Source: Bacteroidota bacterium (GTDB lineage: Bacteria > Bacteroidota > Bacteroidia > Flavobacteriales > Flavobacteriaceae). From it: DNA of 64,000 nt. This document shows positions 1-9,385 of the stretch, piece by piece. Positions within the stretch are counted from its first letter, which is position 1. Each line of letters starts with the position of its first letter. The translations under genes were made by a program, and so were the position numbers. The stretch lies in contig JAKQHT010000025.1 in NCBI GenBank assembly GCA_029557895.1, forward strand, positions 170,862 through 234,861, given 5' to 3'. The notes beneath the pieces are model-generated. The model saw only the letters and a program-made list of their open reading frames with translations. It had not been told where the DNA came from and did not search any database.

Positions 1-1808
1 ATCTCGACGATGCCTTCTTCCGTAATTGGATCTTCGTTGATGACAATCGTGGTTTTGGACGCTTTTTGTAGTTCTTGGATTACTTTTCCGCCGGGACCGA
101 TCAAGGCACCGATGAACTCGTTAGGGATGATCCTTGTGATCATTTTTGGAGCGTGCGGTTTAACGTCAGGGTTAGATTGCGCAATGGTTTCGGTCAGTTT
201 GCCCAAGATGTGCAAACGTCCTGCTTGCGCCTGCTTCAGTGCGTTTACCAAGATTTCATATTTCAATCCTTTGATTTTGATGTCCATTTGGCAAGCGGTA
301 ATACCTTCATCGGTACCGGTAACTTTAAAGTCCATATCGCCCAAATGGTCCTCATCGCCAAGGATGTCGCTCAAAACGGCATAGCGATCGCCATCAGAAA
401 TCAGTCCCATGGCAATGCCCGAAACCGGTTTTCGCATCGGTACACCCGCATCCATTAGCGCCATGGTGCCGGCGCATACGGTGGCCATAGATGACGAACC
501 GTTGCTTTCCAATACTTCCGAAACCACTCTCACGGTATAGGCAAAATCGTCTGCAACCATACGTTTCAAGGCACGTTGTGCCAGATTGCCGTGCCCAACT
601 TCCCTTCTCGAAGTGCCACGGATGGGTCTTGCCTCACCAGTGGAAAACGGTGGGAAGTTATAGTGTAGGTAAAAGCGCTCTTCGCCCTGAAAGGTTGGGA
701 TGTCGATGATATTGGCCTCTCTGGAAGTACCTAAAGTAACCGTTGCCAAAGCCTGTGTTTCCCCCCTGGTAAAAATGGCCGAACCGTGTGTTGAGGGCAG
801 ATAGTCCACCTCGCACCAGATAGGTCGGATCTCGGTAGTTTTTCTTCCGTCCAAACGGAGGCCTTCTTCGAGTGTCAAGTTGCGAACGGCTTCTTTTTGT
901 GTTTTGTTGAAATATTTTGAAACCAAACCACCAATTTCGGCCAATTCTTCTTCAGAATAACCGGCAAGCAATGCTTCCTTAACATCGCTGAACGCTTGGC
1001 TTCGTCCTTGTTTGGAAGAAGCTTGTTTGGCAATGTCATAGCATTGTGAATAAACCGCTTCGTGAATTTTTTTGGCAAGCGCCTCATCTTCAACTTCGGG
1101 CGTGTACTCGCGGGTTTCTTTTTTTCCTACTTGTGCTACCAGTCGGTCTTGTGCAGCGCATTGGATCTTGATGGCCTCATGGGCAAATTTGATGGCTTCG
1201 ACCATTTCTTCTTCTGAAATTTCGCTCATTTCGCCTTCGACCATCATTACAGAATCCACAGAGGCACCGACCATCATATCGATGTCGGAAACTTCTAATT
1301 GTTGCCTGCTTGGATTGATGATGAACTGGCCGTCGATACGGCCTACCCTTACTTCCGAAATGGTCGTTTCAAACGGTATGTCGCTCAATTGGATGGCAGC
1401 CGAGGCGGCAAGTCCTGCCAAAGCATCGGGCATAACGTCTTCGTCATGCGACATAAGCTGTATCATGACCTGCGTTTCTGAATGGTAATCTTTTGGGAAC
1501 AATGGTCGCAAACACCTGTCCACCAGGCGCATGGTCAGGACTTCATCGTCACTGGGACGCGCTTCCCTTTTGAAGAAACCGCCGGGATAGCGACCGGCAG
1601 CGGCAAATTTTTCGCGGTAATCAACTGTCAGTGGCAAAAAATCCACATCCGATGCGTCATAATTGGAAACAACGGTACAAAGCAGCATGGCCTTGCCCAT
1701 TTGTACAACAACAGAACCATGGGCCTGCTTGGCCAATTTTCCTGTTTCGAGGGTAATGGTCCTTCCATCACCAAGGTCTATGACCTCTTTAAAAACTTTT
1801 GGAATCAT
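1..1808 (-). CDS. pnp: polyribonucleotide nucleotidyltransferase (PNPase), C-terminus cut by window edge
   Basis: Phosphorolytic 3'-5' exoribonuclease of RNA turnover, cytoplasmic. Translating the minus strand from the ATG at 1808 gives an open frame to the left edge (about 602 codons). It opens [18 protein letters not shown] and continues through the first RNase PH domain ([32 protein letters not shown]). The frame is still open in the KH domain near positions 1-140, where the GxxG loop reads GALIGPGGK. The S1 domain expected at the C-terminus must lie beyond position 1, so this is an edge truncation and not a pseudogene. It lies 176 bp downstream of rpsO in the same direction, the common rpsO-pnp order, but a strong hairpin terminator separates the two genes. 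Identification is by domain content and is secure. Confidence 0.96.
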   Translation of the reverse strand, partial: MIPKVFKEVIDLGDGRTITLETGKLAKQAHGSVVVQMGKAMLLCTVVSNYDASDVDFLPLTVDYREKFAAAGRYPGGFFKREARPSDDEVLTMRLVDRCLRPLFPKDYHSETQVMIQLMSHDEDVMPDALAGLAASAAIQLSDIPFETTISEVRVGRIDGQFIINPSRQQLEVSDIDMMVGASVDSVMMVEGEMSEISEEEMVEAIKFAHEAIKIQCAAQDRLVAQVGKKETREYTPEVEDEALAKKIHEAVYSQCYDIAKQASSKQGRSQAFSDVKEALLAGYSEEELAEIGGLVSKYFNKTQKEAVRNLTLEEGLRLDGRKTTEIRPIWCEVDYLPSTHGSAIFTRGETQALATVTLGTSREANIIDIPTFQGEERFYLHYNFPPFSTGEARPIRGTSRREVGHGNLAQRALKRMVADDFAYTVRVVSEVLESNGSSSMATVCAGTMALMDAGVPMRKPVSGIAMGLISDGDRYAVLSDILGDEDHLGDMDFKVTGTDEGITACQMDIKIKGLKYEILVNALKQAQAGRLHILGKLTETIAQSNPDVKPHAPKMITRIIPNEFIGALIGPGGKVIQELQKASKTTIVINEDPITEEGIVE

Positions 1809-1947
1809 AATTTTTTTTAATTCTAATTAAACAATGGTCTCCGCCATTACCGGGCGGGCAGGGTTGTGTTGTTGTGTGACCAATGAAAAACTATAATTAG
1901 CTTCTTGTAACGCGGGTTTTGGCTCTTGCGCAGGAGCTTTGCAAAAC

Positions 1948-1973
1948 AAAAAAACCACGCTTGCGGGCGTGGT
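1948..1973 (-). terminator. intrinsic terminator after rpsO
   Basis: A perfect 7-bp stem, ACCACGC (1954-1960) with GCGTGGT (1967-1973) and a 6-nt loop, is followed on the minus strand by a T tract (A run at 1948-1953). It lies 11 bp past the rpsO stop, so it should end or attenuate rpsO transcription before pnp. Confidence 0.88.
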
Positions 1974-1984
1974 CTTTTGATAGG

Positions 1985-2254
1985 CTATTTTCTCAATCCC
2001 AATTCTTTGACGATGGCACGGTATCTCATGATGTCTTTTTTTGCAAGATAATCGAGCAGTGACCTGCGCTTGCCCACGAGTTTTACCAATGACCTCTCGG
2101 TATTGAAATCTTTACGGTTGATTTTTAAGTGCTCTGTCAGGTGGTTGATCCTGTGCGTGAACAGTGCAATTTGGCCCTCTGTAGAGCCTGTGTCTTTGGC
2201 GTCTTTGCCATGCTTTTTAAAGATTTCCTCTTTAATTTCTTTTGTTAGATACAT
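1985..2254 (-). CDS. rpsO: 30S ribosomal protein S15
   Basis: Small-subunit protein that binds 16S rRNA helices 20-22 early in assembly. The 89-aa product from the ATG at 2254 (MYLTKEIKEEIFKKHGK) has the full family length and the conserved blocks TGSTEGQIALFTHRINHLTEHL and SLVKLVGKRRSLLDYL. A longer frame back to 2305 adds 17 residues with no S15 counterpart and would start almost at the predicted transcription start, so it is rejected. A promoter lies about 55 bp upstream and a terminator lies 11 bp downstream, so it is probably mainly monocistronic, with some readthrough into pnp possible. Confidence 0.97.
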   Translation of the reverse strand: MYLTKEIKEEIFKKHGKDAKDTGSTEGQIALFTHRINHLTEHLKINRKDFNTERSLVKLVGKRRSLLDYLAKKDIMRYRAIVKELGLRK

Positions 2255-2309
2255 GCTAATATTATTGTAAATGATTGTTATGTACTGACCCGAGTTTCGA
2301 ATCAAGGTG

Positions 2310-2338
2310 CAAATATAGTGTTTTTTAGTAATTTACAA
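2310..2338 (-). promoter_or_regulatory. Bacteroidota-type promoter of rpsO
   Basis: On the minus strand TTG (2338-2336) is followed after 18 bp by TATATTTG (2317-2310), matching the -33/-7 consensus of the Bacteroidota primary sigma factor. The predicted start near 2303 gives a leader of about 50 nt before the S15 ATG. Confidence 0.72.
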
Positions 2339-3052
2339 GGGGATTATAAATAAAAATCAAAATGGTCAATAGGTTTTGGAGTTATTCTAAAATCTATACT
2401 TTAACCTTGCATACACATAAGCTTGGCACTAACCGTATGGTGGATTTGTAGATGTAAATCTCATCGATCTCATTTATTGAAGACAACCTTTCATCCATCA
2501 AGTTGTTGGCAACAAATTCATATGAAAATCTTGAGTTTTTTTGGATTGTGATTTAAAACAAAATCAACAAAATTATTTGTGTCGTTCGTGAAATAGTTTT
2601 TGTTTTTTTAATGAAGCTATCCAAACATCCGACAGTTAATAGATTGCATTTATTTCTACATTTTCCCAAGAGGTTTTTGATTTGATGTTGTTAAAAATGG
2701 ATTTTGAAATATTTATGTTAATCCGAAAGTTGAAATTTATCGGAAGCTAAAAATATGTGGTTCCGGAAAAAAATAAGATGAACTCTGGATTTCTGTTTTT
2801 TCTTGCCCTTTCAAGAAAGAATGACAGCCGTTCAGTTGATAGTTTTGAAAAACAAGTTAGTGTAGGGTCCGTTGTAATTCCTGCTGAAATTTATGCTCAC
2901 CTGTCCGATTTTAAGATTTTTCGAACGTAAGCCAAGTATTGAGCTTTAGAGGCATAAATTGCTTTGTGAAAAATTAGGGTCAAAGTTGATAAATTTGAAA
3001 AAAAGCTCTTGATTTTCGCCTAAATCAGTCCGCTTTTTGCTGACGATTTACA
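2339..3052. other. gene-free AT-rich interval between accD and rpsO
   Basis: About 700 bp with no convincing gene. The longest suggestive frame is a 50-codon plus-strand ORF (2778-2930) without a recognisable family. Several stops in all frames and a high A/T content suggest spacer or decayed sequence. A 7-bp inverted pair (TAGTGTA near 2862, TACACTA near 3050) is too short to call a mobile-element end. Confidence 0.5.
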
Positions 3053-3910
3053 CTAGACCCGCAACGGCTGGTTGGTAATCAAGTCGATATAAAGGTTGAT
3101 CTTGTCCTTGAGGTCCCTTCGCTCGGTTATAAAATCCAAAAAACCGTGTTCCAATAGAAATTCGGCGGTCTGGAATCCTTCGGGGAGTTCTTGCCCTGTA
3201 GTATCTCTTACCACGCGCGGCCCAGCAAAACCTATCAATGCACCGGGTTCACTGATATTGATGTCGCCCAGCATGGCAAACGAAGCAGTTGTACCGCCCG
3301 TGGTCGGGTCAGTGCACAATGAAATATAAGGGATGCCGGCATCGGCGAGCTGTGCCAGTTTTGCAGAGGTTTTTGCCAATTGCATCAAGGATAGTGCAGC
3401 TTCCTGCATCCGGGCGCCGCCAGATTTTGAGATGATGAGAAACGGAATTTTTTTCTTGAGCGAATAATCTGCCGCCCGTGCTATCTTTTCGCCGACCACG
3501 CTTCCCATGGAGCCTCCGATAAAGGCAAAATCCATACAGGCAACCACCAAGTCTTTGCCCTTTGATTTGCCCACGGCAGTGCGTACGGCATCTTTGAGGT
3601 TGGATTTTTCTTGCGCTGCCTTGAGTCGCTCGGGATATTTTTTGGTATCCATAAATTTAAGCGGGTCTTTGGATTCAAGGTTGGCATCCAGTTCCTTAAA
3701 CTTGTTATCGTCAAACAAGATCTGAAAATATTCTTTGCTCCCGATACGTACGTGATAGCCGTCTTCGGGGCTTACAAAAAAATTCTTTTCGAGTTCTTCG
3801 GTGTCGATGATCTTTCCCGTTGGGGATTTGTACCATAAGCCTTTCGGGGTGTCTTTCTTTTCTTCGGTGGCGGTAGTGATCCCTTTAGTTTTTCTTTTGA
3901 ACCAAGACAT
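3053..3910 (-). CDS. accD: acetyl-CoA carboxylase carboxyltransferase beta subunit, zinc-finger cysteines absent
   Basis: Beta subunit of the carboxyltransferase that moves CO2 from biotin-BCCP to acetyl-CoA, giving malonyl-CoA for fatty-acid synthesis in the cytoplasm. The 285-aa product starts [10 protein letters not shown], as in the family. It has the crotonase-like core with [35 protein letters not shown] and [19 protein letters not shown]. coli AccD has a four-cysteine zinc ribbon near its N-terminus; here the equivalent region (residues about 26-50, WYKSPTGK and FVSPED) has no cysteine. It lies downstream of fbaA on the same strand with a 67-bp gap that holds a possible -7 element (TAACTTTG, 3980-3973) overlapping the fbaA stop codon. 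Confidence 0.96.
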   Translation of the reverse strand: MSWFKRKTKGITTATEEKKDTPKGLWYKSPTGKIIDTEELEKNFFVSPEDGYHVRIGSKEYFQILFDDNKFKELDANLESKDPLKFMDTKKYPERLKAAQEKSNLKDAVRTAVGKSKGKDLVVACMDFAFIGGSMGSVVGEKIARAADYSLKKKIPFLIISKSGGARMQEAALSLMQLAKTSAKLAQLADAGIPYISLCTDPTTGGTTASFAMLGDINISEPGALIGFAGPRVVRDTTGQELPEGFQTAEFLLEHGFLDFITERRDLKDKINLYIDLITNQPLRV

Positions 3911-3977
3911 GTAATTTACGTTTTACTATTAACGATTGGTAATTTCTTCCAACTTCTAACTTGTGTGCGCTGCAAAG

Positions 3978-5045
3978 TTATAAAGTATTTACGTTATTGA
4001 GGTCTTCAAAAGCTTTTTTCAGCCTTGCAATGAAGGCTTCTTCGCCTTTACGGAGCCAAACCCTTGGGTCATAGTGTTTTTTGTTTGGCGCATCAGGGCC
4101 TTCAGGGTTGCCTATCTGCGATTTTAGATAGTCGGCCTTGTCGTTCATATAATCTCGGATGCCGCTCATAAAGGCGTATTGCATGTCGGTATCGATGTTC
4201 ATTTTGATGACGCCGTAGCTGATAGCCTCTCGGATTTCTTCAACCGACGAGCCAGACCCACCGTGGAATACAAAATCGATATGGTTGTGCTCCACCCCGA
4301 ATTTTTTGGACACATAGTCCTGTGAATTTTTGAGGATTTTTGGGGTCAGTTTTACATTGCCCGGTTTGTAAACACCGTGAACGTTCCCAAAAGCAGCTGC
4401 AATGGTAAACTGGTCGCTTACCTTGCTCAATTCTTCATAAGCATACGCCACTTCTTCGGGTTGGGTGTAGAGTTTGGAATCATCCACGTCGCTATTGTCC
4501 ACACCATCTTCTTCGCCACCGGTAATGCCAAGCTCGATCTCAAGGGTCATGCCCATCTTGCTCATGCGAGCCAGGTATGCCTTACAGATGTCGATATTTT
4601 CTACGATTGGTTCTTCAGAAAGGTCAATCATGTGCGAACTGTAGAGCGGTTTTCCGGTTTCGGCAAAATGCTTTTCGCTGGCATCGAGCAGGCCATCCAG
4701 CCAAGGGAGCAGGTTTTTGGCACAATGGTCGGTGTGCAGTATCACAGGGACATCATATTCCTTTGCGAGCAAATGAATGTGCTTTGCGCCGGCAATACCA
4801 CCGGCAATGGCTGCTCTCTGGTTTTCGTTGCTCAATCCTTTGCCGGCATTGAATACCGCGCCACCGTTAGAAAACTGGATGATAACAGGGGCATTGAGCG
4901 CTTTGGCGGTTTCTAGAACGCCGTTGATTGAATTTGAACCGATGACATTGACTGCTGGCAATGCAAAGCCTTTTTGTTTTGCAAGTTTAAAAATGGCTTG
5001 GACTTCTCTGCCTGTGGCAACACCGCCTTTGATATTGTGACTCAT
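3978..5045 (-). CDS. fbaA: class II fructose-bisphosphate aldolase
   Basis: Zn-dependent aldolase that cleaves fructose-1,6-bisphosphate to glyceraldehyde-3-phosphate and dihydroxyacetone phosphate in glycolysis, and works in reverse in gluconeogenesis. The 355-aa product has the usual class IIa length. Visible motifs are the metal-binding HTDHCAKN (around residue 110), the EIELGITGGEEDGVDN segment, and the phosphate-binding FVFHGGSGSS. The start MSHNIKGGVATG fits homologues. A clear promoter lies upstream at 5079-5107. It may be co-transcribed with accD. Confidence 0.97.
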   Translation of the reverse strand: MSHNIKGGVATGREVQAIFKLAKQKGFALPAVNVIGSNSINGVLETAKALNAPVIIQFSNGGAVFNAGKGLSNENQRAAIAGGIAGAKHIHLLAKEYDVPVILHTDHCAKNLLPWLDGLLDASEKHFAETGKPLYSSHMIDLSEEPIVENIDICKAYLARMSKMGMTLEIELGITGGEEDGVDNSDVDDSKLYTQPEEVAYAYEELSKVSDQFTIAAAFGNVHGVYKPGNVKLTPKILKNSQDYVSKKFGVEHNHIDFVFHGGSGSSVEEIREAISYGVIKMNIDTDMQYAFMSGIRDYMNDKADYLKSQIGNPEGPDAPNKKHYDPRVWLRKGEEAFIARLKKAFEDLNNVNTL

Positions 5046-5078
5046 GGATATTGATTTTTAGTTGGATGATTCGCACTT

Positions 5079-5107
5079 CAAAAATAGTGAAATAAAAATA
5101 AATTCAA
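5079..5107 (-). promoter_or_regulatory. promoter of fbaA
   Basis: On the minus strand TTG (5107-5105), 18 bp, then TATTTTTG (5086-5079). The predicted start near 5072 lies about 27 nt upstream of the fbaA ATG. The match is to the Bacteroidota consensus only. Confidence 0.65.
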
Positions 5108-5165
5108 TGGGCAATCATTTTGGTTTTTTGTTGAAAGCACATGATTTTTAAAAATGGGTAATTTT

Positions 5166-7721
5166 TTAAAATGGATAATTGATACCGATATTGTAAACCG
5201 CACGGCTGAAATTGTAGTCCTTGAACCAACGGTTGTTTTCGGACCGGGCAGGGTTATAGGTCTTAAAGCCGATATCGAAGCGGAGCACGAAGAAACTGAA
5301 ATCGTAACGAAACCCAAATCCTGAACCCAGAGCGATGTCCTTTAACGAACTGAAACTATCAAATGTGGCACCTTCATCTTTGGTGTTGTCCAGCACGTTC
5401 CAGATGTTTCCTGCATCGGCAAAAATTGCGCCGTAAAAATTTCCGAAAATATTGAAACGTTCTTCAGCGCTCAAATGCAATTTGAAATTGGCTTCGTTAA
5501 ATTCGTTGATGGATTTTGTGCTGCCAGGTCCCAAATTGTAGGCCGTCCATGCCCTGTTGTCATTTGGGCCGCCACCGAAAAAGCTTTTTGCAAACGGGAT
5601 GTTGTCCGAGTTGCCATATGGAATGGCAATGCCTGCATAAGTACGGATGGCAAACACGTTTTTGTGCCCCAAATCCCAATATTTCACATAATCAATTTCG
5701 CCTTTGACATATTGAGAGAACGCCACACCGAAAACTTCATAGCGGTCGTTGGTATTTTTCTCCAATCCAAGAATGCCCGAAATATTTGAAAGCATATTGC
5801 CTGCCAGTTCGACCCTGAAACGTATGATGGAAAAATCGTTATCAAAAAGACTTTCGCGCCTGTTTTTCACATAATTAAAACTTGTTGAAAATATAAGGTT
5901 CTCTTCTGTCAAGCGCTCTTTGCGTTCCGATATGGCATTGACACTACGATAGGCATCATCATCTGGATCCAATGACGTATTGCCGTTGAGAACATCGGTT
6001 ATAAAGGTATCGGCCTGATCGGGGATGCCGAGATTTTCTGTATTGGAAATATAATTTATGGAGTGTGCTATGTCATTCAGTCGGTTGTATGAATTCTGGT
6101 AAACCCTGAAGTAATTGCCAACATTGAGGTTTTTTACATATTGAACGTTAAAAAGATCCAAGGTATTGGTGACCTTTCGGGACGGATACCAATTGAAACT
6201 AAAAACACCGGTAAAGGTTTGTTTGTCAAGCCCTATGTTTGTTTGGCTGGTGGCAGCTGCGCTAATGCGTGTGCTGGGCGACATGTATTTCGGGATCAAC
6301 CGTTCGGTATTTAAGGGGAAAAAGATCCTCGGGATGGTAAGTTTCATATTGGCGCCTACCTCGTTGATATCAAAAAACTTGTCTTTTGAGTTGCTGCTTT
6401 CTTTTGAAGATCCTATTGAACCCAATGCCGATATTTCAAAAATTTCAGCGCCCTTGAAAATGTTCCTGACCAGAAGCCCGGAACTGAACGAAAGCCCAAT
6501 GGTCTGGATGTTGCTCTGTGACACTTCAGTTGTAAAGTTGAGCCCGAATTTTTTCTTCTGCGTGAGGTAGATGTTGGCTATCAATGTGCTGTCGGAAGGG
6601 TTTTCCACATAGTTGATCGTTGGGTATTTGAATATCTTTAGTTCACTGAGGTATCTGTAAGTCCGTGTCCTGTCGAGATCCCTGAAAGGCCTGTCTTTGG
6701 CAATAAAAATGGCATCGGTAAGTGCTTTTGGGCGGTACTTTAGCTTTCCGTAACTGTACAGGTTGTAGTTTTTATAGGTGATAGAGTCGGAAATGCCTAT
6801 ATCTTTGTTTTCAAATTTGTTGTCGGTAAAAATATTGACCTCTTTTATTTTATAGACTTTAAAAGGTTGGCTGTAAGAAGAATCAGAGATTCTGAAAGTG
6901 CGGTTTTGGATAACCAGATCGGTCAATACCTTGTGGTCTGTGTTTGTGGTATCGATAACAAAATTGATGTAATCCTGTCCAAAATGGTAATAACCCAGGT
7001 TGCGGAGTGATTCCGACAGCCTTGACCGTTCGGCACCAAAGTCGGTGTCATCGTATTGTTTTCCCGGTTTTAGCAAAGAACCCGCTTTAAGGGTGGCTTC
7101 GTAAAGACTGTCTATGCTCGGGGTGGCTATCTTTGCAGTGATGGAATCCAAAATGTAGGGCGTGCCGGTATTGACAAAATAATCGGCCGTGGCGCGCTGG
7201 TCGTCCATTCTATTGATGGTGTAGGACGTTTTTGCATTGAACCATCCTTTGCTGAAATAGTATTTTTGCAGCAGCGTTTTTGATTTTTCTGCCAAATCTT
7301 CATTGACGGTCACGGGAGCTTCCCCGGTAGTTTTCCACCAAGTGTTGATGTTCTTTTTGGCTTGTATCAGTGCTTCGTACTGTTTTATGGAAAGCAATTT
7401 CTTCTGGCCGTCCCTTGGTTTTTCGGGGTTTCTGTATTTTGCTTCCAGAATGGAATCTATGTTGGGGCGTGCCAGGTTGTACAGATGGAGCCGCAACGGG
7501 TAACCCAAAAGCTTGCTGTTGGGGCGCTGGTATATCAAATTATTGACAGTTTCAGTATTGTTTTTTTTTCCATTGACAAAAACGGAATTTTTGGTAAGCA
7601 GATGCTCGTCCTTTTTGACCCGCTTTATGGCGTTGCAAGACGTGAGCAGGGCAGTCGACAGTGCAATCAATGCTATTTTTGTGATAATGTGCTTCAAAAC
7701 CGTTTTAGAGCAAAAAAACAT
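5166..7721 (-). CDS. tamL: TamL, lipoprotein-type Omp85/TamA family outer-membrane protein
   Basis: Predicted 851-aa Omp85-family outer-membrane protein. The N-terminus has a lipoprotein signal with lipobox LLTSC (Cys29), the hallmark that separates Bacteroidota TamL from proteobacterial TamA. POTRA-like repeats fill roughly residues 30-400 (for example FSKGWFNAKTSYTINR, LRNLGYYHFGQDYINF). The remainder is a beta-barrel with SFFGGGPNDNRAWTAYNLGPGS (residues roughly 700-720), the Omp85 motif region, and the C-terminus ends in an aromatic residue (YPF), as in an outer-membrane beta-signal. TamL is thought to work with a TamB-type protein in envelope assembly; no tamB is present in this window. 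It lies divergent from the rRNA methyltransferase gene and near porT, an order I recall from flavobacteria. Confidence 0.88.
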   Translation of the reverse strand: MFFCSKTVLKHIITKIALIALSTALLTSCNAIKRVKKDEHLLTKNSVFVNGKKNNTETVNNLIYQRPNSKLLGYPLRLHLYNLARPNIDSILEAKYRNPEKPRDGQKKLLSIKQYEALIQAKKNINTWWKTTGEAPVTVNEDLAEKSKTLLQKYYFSKGWFNAKTSYTINRMDDQRATADYFVNTGTPYILDSITAKIATPSIDSLYEATLKAGSLLKPGKQYDDTDFGAERSRLSESLRNLGYYHFGQDYINFVIDTTNTDHKVLTDLVIQNRTFRISDSSYSQPFKVYKIKEVNIFTDNKFENKDIGISDSITYKNYNLYSYGKLKYRPKALTDAIFIAKDRPFRDLDRTRTYRYLSELKIFKYPTINYVENPSDSTLIANIYLTQKKKFGLNFTTEVSQSNIQTIGLSFSSGLLVRNIFKGAEIFEISALGSIGSSKESSNSKDKFFDINEVGANMKLTIPRIFFPLNTERLIPKYMSPSTRISAAATSQTNIGLDKQTFTGVFSFNWYPSRKVTNTLDLFNVQYVKNLNVGNYFRVYQNSYNRLNDIAHSINYISNTENLGIPDQADTFITDVLNGNTSLDPDDDAYRSVNAISERKERLTEENLIFSTSFNYVKNRRESLFDNDFSIIRFRVELAGNMLSNISGILGLEKNTNDRYEVFGVAFSQYVKGEIDYVKYWDLGHKNVFAIRTYAGIAIPYGNSDNIPFAKSFFGGGPNDNRAWTAYNLGPGSTKSINEFNEANFKLHLSAEERFNIFGNFYGAIFADAGNIWNVLDNTKDEGATFDSFSSLKDIALGSGFGFRYDFSFFVLRFDIGFKTYNPARSENNRWFKDYNFSRAVYNIGINYPF

Positions 7722-7932
7722 TCAACAATATAAACGAAACAAAAGTAATTACATTTTAAGAATCTGTTTAAATTTGTTTTGCAAGAAAATTTATACTTTT
7801 TTTTTAGCAAAACGACGGATCCAGATAGTCTTTGGGATTAAAGGATAGCAGGGCTATCGTTTCAAAAATTACCGAAGTTGAAGCCAAAAAGAAGCAAAAA
7901 TGAATTGTGAAAATATAATTGAACAGATTCTA

Positions 7933-8667
7933 ATGCTTTCTAAAAACGAAATAAAACTAATTAATAGTCTTTCCCAAAAAAAATACAGGGAAGTACACCA
8001 ACTTTTCATTGTTGAGGGTAAAAAATCGATCCTGGAATTCTTGGATTCGCACATGGAACTCCACCATTTGTACTCGACTTCCGATGATTTTGATGTCGAA
8101 AAGAATAAACATTCCCTAATTACGGAGCAAGAACTCAAAAAAGCCAGTTCATTGAAAACCCCAAACACTTGCATTGCCCTTTTCAGGATATCCAAGAGCA
8201 AAACCATTGATTTTTCTAAATTGGTGCTTGCGCTTGACGATGTCCGTGACCCTGGCAATCTCGGCACGATTATCCGGCTTTGTGATTGGTTTGGTGTCGA
8301 GCATTTGGTGTGCAGCAAAGCAACGGTAGATTGTTATAACCCAAAGGTTGTGCAGGCCACGATGGGGTCATTGGCAAGGGTTTCGGTCCATTATACAGAT
8401 TTGGCAGCCTTTTTGGGGTCTTCAAACGTGCCAATATTTGGGGCATTTATGGACGGCGCCAATATTTATAGCCATATTTTGCCCAAACAAGGTATTTTGG
8501 TTATGGGTAACGAGGCCAACGGCATTTCGCAAGAGGTAGCATCTTCAATCAAAAAAAGAGTTGGCATTCCACAATTTGGCGATGCAAAATCGGCTGAAAG
8601 CCTCAACGTTGCCACCGCTACCGCTATAATGTTGAGCGAGTTTGCAAGGCGTTCTATTGGAACGTGA
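7933..8667 (+). CDS. SpoU/TrmH-family RNA 2'-O-methyltransferase
   Basis: SAM-dependent methyltransferase that probably modifies a ribose 2'-OH in rRNA. From the ATG at 7933 the product (MLSKNEIKLINSLSQKKYR) is 244 aa with an N-terminal L30e-like substrate-binding domain (LFIVEGKKSILEFL). The C-terminal SPOUT knot has all three motifs: LALDDVRDPGNLGTIIRLCD, MGNEANGIS and SLNVATATAIMLSEF. An upstream ATG at 7900 adds 11 residues not typical of the family. The exact target nucleotide cannot be assigned from sequence. Its 3' end overlaps the 3' end of porT by 14 bp, in convergent orientation. Confidence 0.9.
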   Translation: MLSKNEIKLINSLSQKKYREVHQLFIVEGKKSILEFLDSHMELHHLYSTSDDFDVEKNKHSLITEQELKKASSLKTPNTCIALFRISKSKTIDFSKLVLALDDVRDPGNLGTIIRLCDWFGVEHLVCSKATVDCYNPKVVQATMGSLARVSVHYTDLAAFLGSSNVPIFGAFMDGANIYSHILPKQGILVMGNEANGISQEVASSIKKRVGIPQFGDAKSAESLNVATATAIMLSEFARRSIGT

Positions 8668-9382
8668 AATTTATAAAAACGCCCCTGGTTTTCATTGAAG
8701 ACACGTTGGAAGTCCAAGGGCTGTTTGGGTCAACATCCCGAACAATTTCGTCGTTTAAGGCAAAAACACCACGGATGGAAGGCGTGAACTTAAAATAGAA
8801 AAGGTAAAAATCGATACCAAAGCCAAGTTCATAAAACATCATATTTTTTTTAGATCGGAACTGTCCGGAACTGTTATCGTCCGGGTTCTTTTCGTTACTC
8901 GAAAGGTTGAGTGCCGTAGAAAATCCGCCGACGATAAAAGGTTTAAAGTTGTTGATGCGCTTGGTAGAAATCTTCAACAGCAAAGGGAGATGGATATAGG
9001 TGGATTTTACCTCCCTTTTCAGGTCGGCGTCAGTGAAATTGATGCCGGTAAAATAAATGGAATCATATTGGATGTTGCGCTGTGTGATGTACAGGCCAGG
9101 TTCAAAGCGAAGATTGAAATGGTCGTTGATGCGCAAATCGCCCACAAGCCCAACATTAAAACCGATATTGTCCTCAACCAAAATATCGGGCTTGTCTTCT
9201 TCATATTCAAACTTAAAGTCATAACTGTTGAGGCCAAAAAAATAGCCCCAGTTCAACAGGTTTTTTTCGGTTGATCCTTTTCCTCCGTTGGCGTCATTGA
9301 TTATCTTTTCTTTGGTAAAAAGCTGTGCACTGGATAGTTGCGCCAAAAACAGAAAGAGTATGAATGTGCTTATTTTTTTCAT
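8654..9382 (-). CDS. porT: PorT family T9SS outer-membrane barrel protein
   Basis: A 242-aa protein with a Sec signal peptide (MKKISTFILFLFLAQLSSAQ) followed by alternating beta-strand segments of a small outer-membrane barrel (GYFFGLNSYDFKFEYE, FNLRFEPGLYITQR, TYIHLPLLLKIS, FKPFIVGGFSTALNL, GVFINFTFQ at the end). PorT is a core component of the type IX secretion system needed for secretion and gliding in flavobacteria. Size, architecture and the position immediately downstream of ubiE (3-nt gap) match flavobacterial porT. The general outer-membrane beta-barrel (PorT-like) assignment is firm; that it is the T9SS protein rather than a paralogue rests on this synteny. Confidence 0.86.
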   Translation of the reverse strand: MKKISTFILFLFLAQLSSAQLFTKEKIINDANGGKGSTEKNLLNWGYFFGLNSYDFKFEYEEDKPDILVEDNIGFNVGLVGDLRINDHFNLRFEPGLYITQRNIQYDSIYFTGINFTDADLKREVKSTYIHLPLLLKISTKRINNFKPFIVGGFSTALNLSSNEKNPDDNSSGQFRSKKNMMFYELGFGIDFYLFYFKFTPSIRGVFALNDEIVRDVDPNSPWTSNVSSMKTRGVFINFTFQ

Positions 9383-9385
9383 ATA

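Noticed and set aside
2778..2930. 50-codon plus-strand ORF in the gap between accD and rpsO
   Set aside because: No recognisable domain or ribosome-binding context; kept only as a remark on the gap.
2862..3056. Inverted TAGTGTA/TACACTA pair that could be IS ends
   Set aside because: Only 7 bp and no transposase or target duplication between them.
4377..4916. 179-aa plus-strand ORF inside fbaA
   Set aside because: Lies antisense within a well-identified gene, no recognisable family, composition of a shadow frame.
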